Below are positions 17,235 to 26,034 of a stretch of DNA of 64,000 bases, in pieces. A model generated the notes under the pieces. That model saw only the letters and a program-made list of their open reading frames with translations. It searched no databases and was not told the origin of the DNA. A program made the translations under genes and the position numbers. The stretch's first letter is position 1; the number at the start of each line of letters is the position of its first letter. This stretch comes from an uncultured Lachnospiraceae bacterium (GTDB lineage: Bacteria; Bacillota; Clostridia; Lachnospirales; Lachnospiraceae), in assembly GCA_945621435.1 (NCBI GenBank), contig CALZBR010000012.1:1-64000 (forward strand), in the 5' to 3' direction.

Positions 17235-20165
17235 TTACAATTCATTCGATATTCCGCTATCAGGTTCATCCGCGATACCATTGATTAAATCATCTTTCTC
17301 GACCAGTCCATAATAATACTTTATGATATCTCTTGTTGTCTGCGCAGCATAATCAGATGAATATCCGTACGGAATTCTTGTGGCAATGGCAATTTCCGGT
17401 TCTTCATAAGGCGCATAACAAACAAACAATGCATGATTCGGTCTTGATTTTGTCTGTTCTGCAGTACCTGTTTTACCTGCCACTTCCACAGCCAAATCAC
17501 TAAAATAGGATTTATTCATCACAACCTGTCTCATACCCAGTTGTATCGCATCCCAGTACTCTTTCGGCATATCCACGATGTTTCTGACCTTGGGAGCATA
17601 TTCTTCAATGATATTACCTTCGGAATCGGTGATCTTATCTATTAAAGTCAGATTATAGCAGGTTCCTCTGTTTGCTACTGTCGAAACATATCTGGCCAAT
17701 CCAACGGTAGTATAACTATGTGTCCCCTGACCAATAGCAGATCTGACAGAGTCTTCCGTAGAAACATTGGGCTGGGTTTCCGAAATCTCAATTCCGGATT
17801 TTTCAGATAATCCGAACATATCTGCATATTTGTAAAGGATATTTAAGCCTTCTTTTTCACTGTATGTTCCGGAAAGAGAGGCAAGTTCATATCCCAGATT
17901 ATAAAAATAATAGTTACAGGAATCCCGGATTGCAGTGGTCACGTTCTCGTTTCCATGTCCCCATCTGTTCCAGCATCTGGGAGACGGTGTGACCATGGTA
18001 AAGGTTCCCACACAATTAATCTTGCTGTGAAGTGTAATCACGCCCTCCATCAATCCGGCGGAAGCCGATACCATCTTAAAGGTAGAGCCCGGAGCCATAG
18101 ATGACTGGGTTGCAAAATTATACTGTGGCATTGACTTATCGGTAATCAGCTTGGCATAGTATTCTGCATCAATGGAATTAGCCATCTTATTATTGTCATA
18201 TCCCGGATACGAAACCAGCGCAAGCACTTCCCCGCTATTAACATCAGTGATTACCACGGAGGCGTTACATGGATCGAGTGCCAGCTGTGCCGGTGTTATA
18301 TCAATTGCTTTAATTCTGTTCATCATGAATTGATATGCACTCAATCTTCCGTTAAACAGTGCTGTCTCATCCTCCATCGGAATGTCGACAATGCCCTGTT
18401 CACAAAGAATCCTGCATACCTGATTTCCATTGATCACATCCGATAAAAGCATATATTTGAAGAATTTTTTTTGAAACTCTGTGTTGCGGTCCAACATCGC
18501 AATGATATAGTCCAGCAGTTTGTCATATATCTCGGAAGAATCAGAGTATTCACCCAGTTCAAGTCTGCTGACGTCAATCCAGTTCTGTGCAATGCAGTAA
18601 TGCAAATACTCATTCAGACTGATGACCTCATCCGTTGTCCAAGCAATATATGTTTTGTCTGAGGTATCAACTGCTGAAGAAATAATGATACCGTTTTTGT
18701 TCAGTAAGGATACGATATTGCTCTCATATACCTGATATTCTTTGGTCAGCCTATTGTATGGTGTTTTATTCACGACCAGCTCTTCGGTCAGCTTCGCATA
18801 TACTTTCTCTTTATATTCAAGATATGCCTGAAATACTTCTTTTTCGGTACTTCCCGCATATTCTGAAGACAAGTGCCTGAAATCAATGATGGAATTATTA
18901 AACATAGTATAATACACATCATAAATAGGTATCTTTATGTCTGCGCTCCCGGCGTTGGCTGCCGGCACATATTGCTTTTGATTGACTATTTTACTCGCCA
19001 CAAGACCTGCAAGCTTTTGTTCCACAATATTATAGGCAGCCTTTGTCAATTCCTTATCTATTGTCAAATATACATCCTGTCCGGACTGTGCTTCTTTTCT
19101 CTCTTCAATGGAGATTACCTTTCCCATATTATCGACGACAACTCTCTCATAACCTTTGGCTCCATGCAAGGTTGTTTCAAGGTAAGATTCAATTCCGCTC
19201 TTTCCAACAACATCATTGATATTGTACGCATCTTCCTCTCTTCCCTGATTTTGCATTTCCAGATTAAGCTGAGTTAATTCATCTGAGGAAATCTTCCCTG
19301 TATATCCCAGAACATGAGCAAAATATTTACTGTCAACATATTTTCTGACAGTATCTTCAACAATACTTACTCCCGGAAGATCAGTTGAATTTTCCATAAT
19401 GACAGCTACTGTCTTCTCACTCACATTGTTGGCCACTGTGGTTCCGATATATTTTCTGTAGGAGGTCAGACTCATTGCATAGCGTATCGTCACAAGTTTA
19501 AGCCAGGTTTCATTGGTATATCCTTTTCCGGGATAAAAAGTACTTTTTCTGTTCTCTGGATCTTCGTATTCCCCAATGGAAAAACCACTTCCGGTATTCC
19601 TGCTGAGATATTCCATAATAGTCAGGGCACTTGCTCTCTTTTGCGGTTCTTCTAATTTGTCTATGGTTTTAATGCCATAGACATCCGCAATAAATCTAAG
19701 TCTTGCAGTTCCGTCTACGCTAAAGCTAAACTCTCCGTCTTCATCTACATATATCTTAAAATCGGTGATACAGGAATCCCCGTTTTTCTCAAGCATCTGA
19801 ATCAATCTTAATATCGTTTCGTTCAGATTCTTATTCTTGGAACTACCCGATTCAAATACATCCTCTATTTTGACAGAATATGCCAATTCATTATAAGCCA
19901 GCAGATTACCGTTCCTGTCATAAATATTTCCTCTGGTGCTTGACAAATCTCTTGTTTTTTCTGTTTTCAGTATAAATTCATCTAAATATTTCTGACCTTG
20001 AACAATCTGCAGTTCAAAACATCGATACACCAAAATACCTGCCAGTATCAAAAAAACAAGAGTAAATACCGTCAATCTGCTCGTAAAGAATTTAATTAAT
20101 TTCTCTCTGACTTCATCAAACAAAACCCTGTATACTCCTTTACTCCCCGGTTTCCATTTTCTCAT
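17235..20165 (-). CDS. mrdA: Penicillin-binding protein 2 (elongation transpeptidase), enlarged
   Basis: This 976-residue class B PBP cross-links peptidoglycan during elongation with RodA. It has a short cytoplasmic part, one membrane helix (about 31-52), a dimerisation region and a transpeptidase domain. The motifs are STFK with nucleophile Ser694, SCN at Ser749 and KTGTA at Lys898. It is much longer than the usual 600-700 residues because about 220 residues (roughly 400-620) are inserted just inside the transpeptidase domain. The start overlaps mreD by 26 bases. A TTG at 20121-20123, with AAAGGAG ten bases upstream, is an alternative start. Confidence 0.93.
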   Translation of the reverse strand: MRKWKPGSKGVYRVLFDEVREKLIKFFTSRLTVFTLVFLILAGILVYRCFELQIVQGQKYLDEFILKTEKTRDLSSTRGNIYDRNGNLLAYNELAYSVKIEDVFESGSSKNKNLNETILRLIQMLEKNGDSCITDFKIYVDEDGEFSFSVDGTARLRFIADVYGIKTIDKLEEPQKRASALTIMEYLSRNTGSGFSIGEYEDPENRKSTFYPGKGYTNETWLKLVTIRYAMSLTSYRKYIGTTVANNVSEKTVAVIMENSTDLPGVSIVEDTVRKYVDSKYFAHVLGYTGKISSDELTQLNLEMQNQGREEDAYNINDVVGKSGIESYLETTLHGAKGYERVVVDNMGKVISIEERKEAQSGQDVYLTIDKELTKAAYNIVEQKLAGLVASKIVNQKQYVPAANAGSADIKIPIYDVYYTMFNNSIIDFRHLSSEYAGSTEKEVFQAYLEYKEKVYAKLTEELVVNKTPYNRLTKEYQVYESNIVSLLNKNGIIISSAVDTSDKTYIAWTTDEVISLNEYLHYCIAQNWIDVSRLELGEYSDSSEIYDKLLDYIIAMLDRNTEFQKKFFKYMLLSDVINGNQVCRILCEQGIVDIPMEDETALFNGRLSAYQFMMNRIKAIDITPAQLALDPCNASVVITDVNSGEVLALVSYPGYDNNKMANSIDAEYYAKLITDKSMPQYNFATQSSMAPGSTFKMVSASAGLMEGVITLHSKINCVGTFTMVTPSPRCWNRWGHGNENVTTAIRDSCNYYFYNLGYELASLSGTYSEKEGLNILYKYADMFGLSEKSGIEISETQPNVSTEDSVRSAIGQGTHSYTTVGLARYVSTVANRGTCYNLTLIDKITDSEGNIIEEYAPKVRNIVDMPKEYWDAIQLGMRQVVMNKSYFSDLAVEVAGKTGTAEQTKSRPNHALFVCYAPYEEPEIAIATRIPYGYSSDYAAQTTRDIIKYYYGLVEKDDLINGIADEPDSGISNEL

Positions 20166-20634
20166 TCACCTTTAAAATAAGCGGATACAGAAACATGGTT
20201 ACAACGATAGTATACAATGCTTCCGGTAAGATTACATGTAAAAAATAGTACCCAAACTGAAACTTACCCTGCAGCATAAATAATAAAATATAGCACAGAA
20301 TCCCATAGGACAAATCACTTGTTATTATCAATGCTATCGGAAGCTTAATATCTTCCGGGTAGAAAATTCTGCTGAATTTTCCATTTAAAAACCCTATGTA
20401 CATCATAAGCAATGCATAAAAACCAAGTACACTGCCAAAGAAAATATCATTTAACAGTCCGCAAAAAAAGCCGATAATCAGTCCATCATTCTCACCCCTC
20501 ATAAATCCAAAAGAGGCTGTTAAAATTATCATCAGGTTAGGAATGATTCCGGCAAAAGCAAAATTCCCGAATACACTGCATTGCAGAATAAAACATACAA
20601 TGACAAAAAGTGTAACTACTATTTTCCTGAGCAT
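20140..20634 (-). CDS. mreD: Rod shape-determining protein MreD
   Basis: The 164-residue hydrophobic protein has about five or six membrane helices and fits MreD in size and position. Recognisable stretches include FILQCSVFGNFAFAGIIPNL near the start and GLLNDIFFGSVLGFYAL in the middle. MreD is a membrane partner of MreC in the elongation complex. It begins 11 bases after mreC and overlaps mrdA at its end. Confidence 0.92.
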   Translation of the reverse strand: MLRKIVVTLFVIVCFILQCSVFGNFAFAGIIPNLMIILTASFGFMRGENDGLIIGFFCGLLNDIFFGSVLGFYALLMMYIGFLNGKFSRIFYPEDIKLPIALIITSDLSYGILCYILLFMLQGKFQFGYYFLHVILPEALYTIVVTMFLYPLILKVNEKMETGE

Positions 20635-20645
20635 ATTTTTTCACC

Positions 20646-21515
20646 CTATTCATCGATGCTCTGTTTTCTGTCAGTTATGATCAGAACTTCCTCAAGATGT
20701 TCAAAATCAACAGCCGGGGTAATCAAGCCTGATTTCGTAAGATTGTTGGAATCTCTGTCAATGGAACTGATATAACCTATCAAGAGATTCGGCAGGTATT
20801 TGTCACTGATATTTGAGGTTACAATCTTATCTCCTTCGGCAACAAGATTCTTACTGTCCACCAGTTGTCCGAATCTTATATTCCCCTGTGACATCAATTG
20901 CAAGTCACCTGATACTATCAGATTATTACCGGTTGAAATCGTCATACCGCTCACATTACTATTATCAGAAATAATCGACGTGACTCTCGCCCAATTCGGT
21001 CCAACTGCAGTAACTCTGCCGACCAGTCCACCTCCTGCGATGACATTCATATCCGCTTCAATGCCTTGATTGCTTCCCTTATCAACTATGAATGAAGAGT
21101 ACCAATTGCCGGAATCTCTTGCAATAATACGGGCTCCCACTTTTTTGTATTCTTCGTATTGTTCGTTCAACTCCATCAATTGTCTCAGATTGTTCAATTC
21201 ATACTTGTCCTGTTGCAGAAGGATATTCTCTTCTGTTAATACTGCAATCTGCTCTTTCAATCTGGCGTTTTCATCCAGAAGATTCCTGATCTGTTCCAGT
21301 TCGTCTGAACGCTTGGACAACCAGCCTCCCATTTTTCCAATTCCCTGTTGAAACGGAACAATCACCTTACCCACAACAACATTAAGAGGTCTGTTAAATG
21401 TATCTGTTCCAAACGTAATCAGCATCATTAAGGTACACAAAACCGTTAAAATTAAAAGGAGATATTTACTCGGTAAAGTAAATCTCTCCCCTTTCTTTTT
21501 AATTACCGGGCTCAT
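20646..21515 (-). CDS. mreC: Rod shape-determining protein MreC
   Basis: The 289-residue protein has a short cytoplasmic N-terminus, one membrane helix (about 18-38), a coiled coil (about 65-110, rich in Leu and Glu) and the paired beta-domains of MreC (about 115-285, with VAGGGLVGRVTAVGPNWARV). It activates PBP2 and RodA. Its ATG overlaps the mreB stop by 4 bases, indicating coupled translation. Confidence 0.95.
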   Translation of the reverse strand: MSPVIKKKGERFTLPSKYLLLILTVLCTLMMLITFGTDTFNRPLNVVVGKVIVPFQQGIGKMGGWLSKRSDELEQIRNLLDENARLKEQIAVLTEENILLQQDKYELNNLRQLMELNEQYEEYKKVGARIIARDSGNWYSSFIVDKGSNQGIEADMNVIAGGGLVGRVTAVGPNWARVTSIISDNSNVSGMTISTGNNLIVSGDLQLMSQGNIRFGQLVDSKNLVAEGDKIVTSNISDKYLPNLLIGYISSIDRDSNNLTKSGLITPAVDFEHLEEVLIITDRKQSIDE

Positions 21516-22522
21516 TTACTCATCCCTTCAATTGCATAGGCAACAGATTTATAGTTATCTTCCTTGATAATCTTGGCAAGTCCCATTACAACACTGATTT
21601 CGGGATCTTCCGCCTCATTTACCTTAAGCCCGGTACCTGCAGCCAATCTTTCGGCGAGGTGACTCACCCTTGACGCTCCACCGGTCAGATAGATACCATG
21701 TCTATAAATATCTGCTGCAAGTTCAGGAGGTGTTCTCTCCAGAATGACCTTCACATTGTCTACAATGCTATGGAACAACTCTTCAAGGCAATCCGTAACC
21801 AGTTTTGTGGGAATCTCACGTTCAACCGGTAGTCCGGTCACAATATCACGTCCATATACAACCGCACCTCTTCCTTCCTTCTCCAAATCGCCCAGATTCA
21901 TCTTTACAACTTCGGCTGTCTTTCCGCCGATGATCAAATTAAACTCTTTTCTTACAGCTGCTCTGATCGCCTCATCAAACTTCAATCCACCGTTTTTAAT
22001 CAATTTACTGAGAACAATTCCCCCCAGTGAAAGAATGGAAATCTCTGTTGTTTCATAGCCCACATTGACCATCAGTACACCTTGAGAGTTTTTAACGTCA
22101 ATATCCAATCCCAGTCCGTCGGCTACCGCCTTTTCTACCACCATTATCTTTCTGGCTTTCACGCCGGAATCCCTAATCAAGTCATAAAATGCCCTTTTTT
22201 CCACTTCCGTGACATCCGTGGGAACTGCGATGAAGAAATCAGATGGTTTATTGTTTCCCTTTTGTATATCACCGATAAAATATCTGATTAATGTCTCCAT
22301 ATTTTTGATATCTGCTATGACGCCATTAGACAACGGAAAAGAAATATGAATATTTCCGGGAGCCTTCTCATACATATCATATGCAGAATTGCCATAAGCA
22401 AATAAAGTATTTTTATTCTCAATAGCAATCATATTCTTTTCCACAACAAAACAGTCATCCAGTCTGCTGTAGATTTTAATATTATTGGTACCCAAATCGA
22501 TACCGAACGCATTGTTAGCCAA
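21512..22522 (-). CDS. mreB: MreB/Mbl family actin-like protein (divergent)
   Basis: The 336-residue actin fold starts NAFGIDLGTNNIKIYS, where typical MreB has DLGTANT, and later shows MVNVGYETTEIS, LTGGASRV and VVMGLAKI nucleotide-binding segments. MreB filaments guide the elongasome. Phosphate-1 and phosphate-2 loops are present but diverged, so it may be the MreB of a Lachnospiraceae sub-family or a second paralogue. It heads the mreB-mreC-mreD-mrdA run. Confidence 0.88.
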   Translation of the reverse strand: MANNAFGIDLGTNNIKIYSRLDDCFVVEKNMIAIENKNTLFAYGNSAYDMYEKAPGNIHISFPLSNGVIADIKNMETLIRYFIGDIQKGNNKPSDFFIAVPTDVTEVEKRAFYDLIRDSGVKARKIMVVEKAVADGLGLDIDVKNSQGVLMVNVGYETTEISILSLGGIVLSKLIKNGGLKFDEAIRAAVRKEFNLIIGGKTAEVVKMNLGDLEKEGRGAVVYGRDIVTGLPVEREIPTKLVTDCLEELFHSIVDNVKVILERTPPELAADIYRHGIYLTGGASRVSHLAERLAAGTGLKVNEAEDPEISVVMGLAKIIKEDNYKSVAYAIEGMSK

Positions 22523-22545
22523 AACAATAAACCCCTTTCCGAACG

Positions 22546-23241
22546 TTATTCAATAAACCAATCAGCCTCTTTAAAGCTTGTATAACAATTATCTCCAATC
22601 ACAATATGATCCAGCAACGGTACATCCAGCATCTCTCCAAGGATTCTCACATTCCCCGTAAGTTCAATATCGCTCTGACTCGGAGACGGGTCGCCGCTTG
22701 GATGGTTATGAACAAGAATGATGTTAACCGCCTTCATGCTGAGAGCTTCCAAAAAAATCTCCCTTGGTGAAATAAGTGACATTTTAACACTTCCCTCGGA
22801 AATCTTCTTCTCACCTATCATTTTCCCCTTTGTATCCAGGCTGAGCAAAAACACACATTCCGTTTCTTTGTGTCTCAGCAGTTCCATATAGTAAGCGGCT
22901 ACCTGTCCTGAGGAACAAAACTTCAAGCCTTCCTTGGCTGTAGCTCTGCTCATCCTCATGGATAATTCTGCCAGGCATTTTAGCTTTACTGCCTTCACCT
23001 GACCAATACCCTTGATTTTTTCAAGTTCTTCAACCGATACATCATAAAGCCCAAGTATTCCTTCTCTGGGATACCTGGAGAGTTTCAACACCTCATCCGC
23101 CAGCTGCAAAGCATTTTTATCCCTGGTACCCGTCCTGATAATCACTGCCAGCAATTCTGCTTCCGACATGCTTTCCGGTCCAAATCTCAAAAATCTTTCA
23201 TAGGGCAATTCCTGATATGCATTTTTTTCTTTTCGGTTCAT
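22546..23241 (-). CDS. radC: RadC family JAB-domain protein
   Basis: The 231-residue protein has N-terminal helix-hairpin-helix segments (EELEKIKGIGQVKA) and a C-terminal JAB metalloprotease-like domain with the motif LVHNHPSGDPSPSQSD, which holds the predicted zinc ligands. The historical link to DNA repair is doubtful and its function is not settled. I start at ATG 23239-23241 (MNRKEKNAY) after AAGGAG; the longer track start has no such site. It follows the DUF4321 gene. Confidence 0.92.
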   Translation of the reverse strand: MNRKEKNAYQELPYERFLRFGPESMSEAELLAVIIRTGTRDKNALQLADEVLKLSRYPREGILGLYDVSVEELEKIKGIGQVKAVKLKCLAELSMRMSRATAKEGLKFCSSGQVAAYYMELLRHKETECVFLLSLDTKGKMIGEKKISEGSVKMSLISPREIFLEALSMKAVNIILVHNHPSGDPSPSQSDIELTGNVRILGEMLDVPLLDHIVIGDNCYTSFKEADWFIE

Positions 23242-23310
23242 GTGTCTCCTTCTACCTTCTCCGACACACGTTTCCCGATGCATGGTTATATAACTCTTAC
23301 GCTTCACACA

Positions 23311-23550
23311 TCATCGTATAAAGCGATAAACCACCAGTGAGATAATCACTCCAAGAATACTGGCAATCGTGATATTAATCTCGAGACCGAAAGTAATAAT
23401 AAAAAATCCCAGATTCAGAACCATAGGCTGACTCAGCCCAAATGATTCACCGTAATTCAAGAAAGTTCCGGGAAAGCAGGTACCAATGCAGCTTCCGATG
23501 ACAAAACCGACCAATATTAACAAAACCAGTACCCAATTAATTCTTTTCAA
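23311..23550 (-). CDS. DUF4321 small membrane protein
   Basis: The 79-residue protein has two hydrophobic helices (about 6-26 and 46-76) around a PGTFLNYGESFGLSQP loop, as in the DUF4321 family of Clostridia. It is often found next to radC or shape genes; the function is unknown. The start is a TTG (23548-23550) with GAGGAAAAG upstream. Confidence 0.8.
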   Translation of the reverse strand: MKRINWVLVLLILVGFVIGSCIGTCFPGTFLNYGESFGLSQPMVLNLGFFIITFGLEINITIASILGVIISLVVYRFIR

Positions 23551-23663
23551 GGCTTTTCCTCATCTTTCTTTTGTGTGTTTCATACATTAGTTAATGGTAC
23601 CATAAAATTCCTGATCTGTACATAAAAATAAGATAATTTATTTCTGCATTTTTTCACAAATTC

Positions 23664-24962
23664 TTACAGTTTTAGGCTGTTTATGTCGATTAGTCCGGCA
23701 TTCTTCATTGCCTGCACGGTCTTTAAAATACCAAATTTGGCATGTTGCCAGGTAAGTCCGCCCTGAAAATAAACCGCGTAGGGGGGCTTTATGGGTCCGT
23801 CTGCCGAAAGCTCTATGGAGGAGCCGGATACAAAGGCACCTGCCGCCATAATTACCTGTGCGTCATAGCCGGGCATATCCCAGGGTTCCGGCGTCACATG
23901 ACTGTCTACCGATGCCGCAGCCTGTATTCCCTGACAAAATGCAATCACACCCTCCGGCGTACCAAAGGTAATGGCCTGAATAATGTCATGCCGGCTTTCT
24001 TCACTGTTCGGAACCACTCCAAATCCAAAGGGTTCATAGAGATTGGCTGCAAAAACCGCTCCCTTCAATGCGGCTGCAGTCACCGTAGGCGCCAGGAATA
24101 ATCCCTGATAAAAATCTTTCAATACTCCCAGAGAAGCGCCTACTTCCTTCCCAAGCCCGGGAGAGGTCAATCGAAAGGCTGCGTTTTCCACACATTCTTT
24201 TTTTCCTGCTATATAGCCTCCGATCGGTGCCAGTCCGCCTCCGGGATTCTTAATCAGAGAGCCCACAATCATATCCGCACCGACATCGCTGGGTTCGATT
24301 TCTTCCACAAACTCACCATAGCAGTTATCCACCATGCAAATAACATCCGGTTTGATTGTTTTGATAAAGGCAATCAGCTCCCCGATTCGTTTTACGGAAA
24401 GCGTCGGTCTTGTCTGATATCCCTTGGAACGCTGAATCGTGACTAACCGGGTTCTCCCGTTGATACTTTTCCTGATATTCTCATAGTCAAATCCGCCATC
24501 CGGCAACAAATCAACCTGACTGTAGGTAATACCATACTCTGCCAAAGAGCCCCTGGAGGGTCGGATGCCAATGACCTCCTCCAAGGTATCATACGGTTTG
24601 CCGACAGGAGAAAGCAACTCATCTCCGGGCCGCAGATTACTCATAAGTGCCAAAGCAAGGGCATGGGTCCCGCAGGTAATCTGAGGTCTCACAAGAGCAT
24701 CCTCCGTGTGAAACACCTTGGCATAAACCTCCTCCAAGGTGTCCCGTCCCAAATCATTGTATCCGTATCCGGTGGTTCCCAATAGACAGGCTTCACTTAC
24801 TTTGCTTTCCTGCATTGCCTTGATGACTTTCATCTGATTATATTCGGCGATCTCATCTATTTCCCTAAATCTGGGAACTAATCTGTTCAGGACGCTTTCT
24901 CCATACTCATATATTTGTCGTTCAATGCCCATTTCAGCATACATTTCCTGTAATTTGCTCAT
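23664..24962 (-). CDS. Methionine gamma-lyase family PLP enzyme (aluminium-resistance/YnbB-like)
   Basis: The 432-residue fold-type I PLP protein contains QITCGTHALALALMSNLRPGDE, a CMVDNCYGEFVE segment for the cofactor-binding Asp, and GSLIKNPGGG, which carries the likely PLP lysine. This group is named after aluminium resistance or methionine gamma-lyase but no in vivo substrate is established. It lies 51 bases downstream of miaA, the standard neighbour in clostridial genomes, and is probably in the same transcript. Confidence 0.9.
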   Translation of the reverse strand: MSKLQEMYAEMGIERQIYEYGESVLNRLVPRFREIDEIAEYNQMKVIKAMQESKVSEACLLGTTGYGYNDLGRDTLEEVYAKVFHTEDALVRPQITCGTHALALALMSNLRPGDELLSPVGKPYDTLEEVIGIRPSRGSLAEYGITYSQVDLLPDGGFDYENIRKSINGRTRLVTIQRSKGYQTRPTLSVKRIGELIAFIKTIKPDVICMVDNCYGEFVEEIEPSDVGADMIVGSLIKNPGGGLAPIGGYIAGKKECVENAAFRLTSPGLGKEVGASLGVLKDFYQGLFLAPTVTAAALKGAVFAANLYEPFGFGVVPNSEESRHDIIQAITFGTPEGVIAFCQGIQAAASVDSHVTPEPWDMPGYDAQVIMAAGAFVSGSSIELSADGPIKPPYAVYFQGGLTWQHAKFGILKTVQAMKNAGLIDINSLKL

Positions 24963-25013
24963 AGCTCTTCCTTCACGGGTGATTACCCCCTGCCTCCTCT
25001 ATTCTTTGAAAAA

Positions 25014-26003
25014 TCATAAGATATGATGCTCTCTCATCTTGTCCAGCATAAACTCCAGCATGCGCTCTTCGTTATAATCAAATTCATTCTTTTGAATCCA
25101 AATCACATCCCGTTCTCTTCGAAACCAGGTAAGCTGTCTTTTAGCAAAATGCCTGGTATCTCTCTTTAAGATCTCTATCGCCTCTTCCAGGGATGTTTCT
25201 CCGTCTAAATAAGCCAAAATCTCTTTGTATCCCAGACCCTGCATGGAAACCATATTACGGCTGCATCCGGCTTCCTTCAGCTTCCTTACCTCTTCCACCA
25301 GCCCCTCTTCCATCATTTCGTCAATACGCTGTTCGATTCTGGCATATAATCGTTCTCTGTCATCATTAAGTACAAAATAACAGGCATTATAAGCATTTTC
25401 TTTCTGTTTTTCCTGAAGGTTGTGTTCTGATATCCTGCGTCCTTCCAGATGATAAAACTCCAGTGCACGAATTGTTCGTTTCACATTGTTGGCATGGATG
25501 GAAACCGCCGAGACAGGATCTACCGTTCTTAACATTTCATGCAGGTATTCCGCACCATTTTCATCCGCAAGCTTCTCCAGCTCCCTTCGATACTCTCCGC
25601 TGTTTTCTTTGCCTTCGGACGTGTTGTTCTCTCCGTTAAAATCTATATTTCTCAACAATGCCTGAATATAAAACCCTGTTCCTCCGGATACAATCGGAAT
25701 ATGTCCTCTCTCATAGATTTCAGTCAGTGCTTTCTCAGCATAGTTCTTAAACAAAGCCACGCTAAAAGGGACCTCAGGATCCAGAATATCAATCAAATGA
25801 TGGGGAACTCCCTTCATTTCTTCCGGTTTAATCTTGGCTGAACCTATATCCATATGGCGATATACCTGCATGGAATCAGCAGAGATTATTTCACCGTCGA
25901 TGCTCTTTGCCAGACTGATGGACAATTTGGTCTTACCTACCGCAGTAGGGCCGGTCAATATCACCATAGGTTGTTTCTTTTCATTTTTTTGCGGTTCACT
26001 CAT
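25014..26003 (-). CDS. miaA: tRNA dimethylallyltransferase
   Basis: The 329-residue enzyme adds a dimethylallyl group to A37 of tRNAs that read codons starting with U, the substrate for MiaB. It has a P-loop LTGPTAVGKTKLS, the DSMQVYRHMDIGSAK motif and the C-terminal FAKRQLTWFRR signature. I start at ATG 26001-26003 (MSEPQKNEK), which has AAGAGG nine bases upstream. Its partner in the pathway, MiaB, is encoded at the head of the same apparent operon, fused to PepT. Confidence 0.95.
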   Translation of the reverse strand: MSEPQKNEKKQPMVILTGPTAVGKTKLSISLAKSIDGEIISADSMQVYRHMDIGSAKIKPEEMKGVPHHLIDILDPEVPFSVALFKNYAEKALTEIYERGHIPIVSGGTGFYIQALLRNIDFNGENNTSEGKENSGEYRRELEKLADENGAEYLHEMLRTVDPVSAVSIHANNVKRTIRALEFYHLEGRRISEHNLQEKQKENAYNACYFVLNDDRERLYARIEQRIDEMMEEGLVEEVRKLKEAGCSRNMVSMQGLGYKEILAYLDGETSLEEAIEILKRDTRHFAKRQLTWFRRERDVIWIQKNEFDYNEERMLEFMLDKMREHHIL

Positions 26004-26034
26004 TCCAAAACCTCTTAACATGATTTACTGTCAA

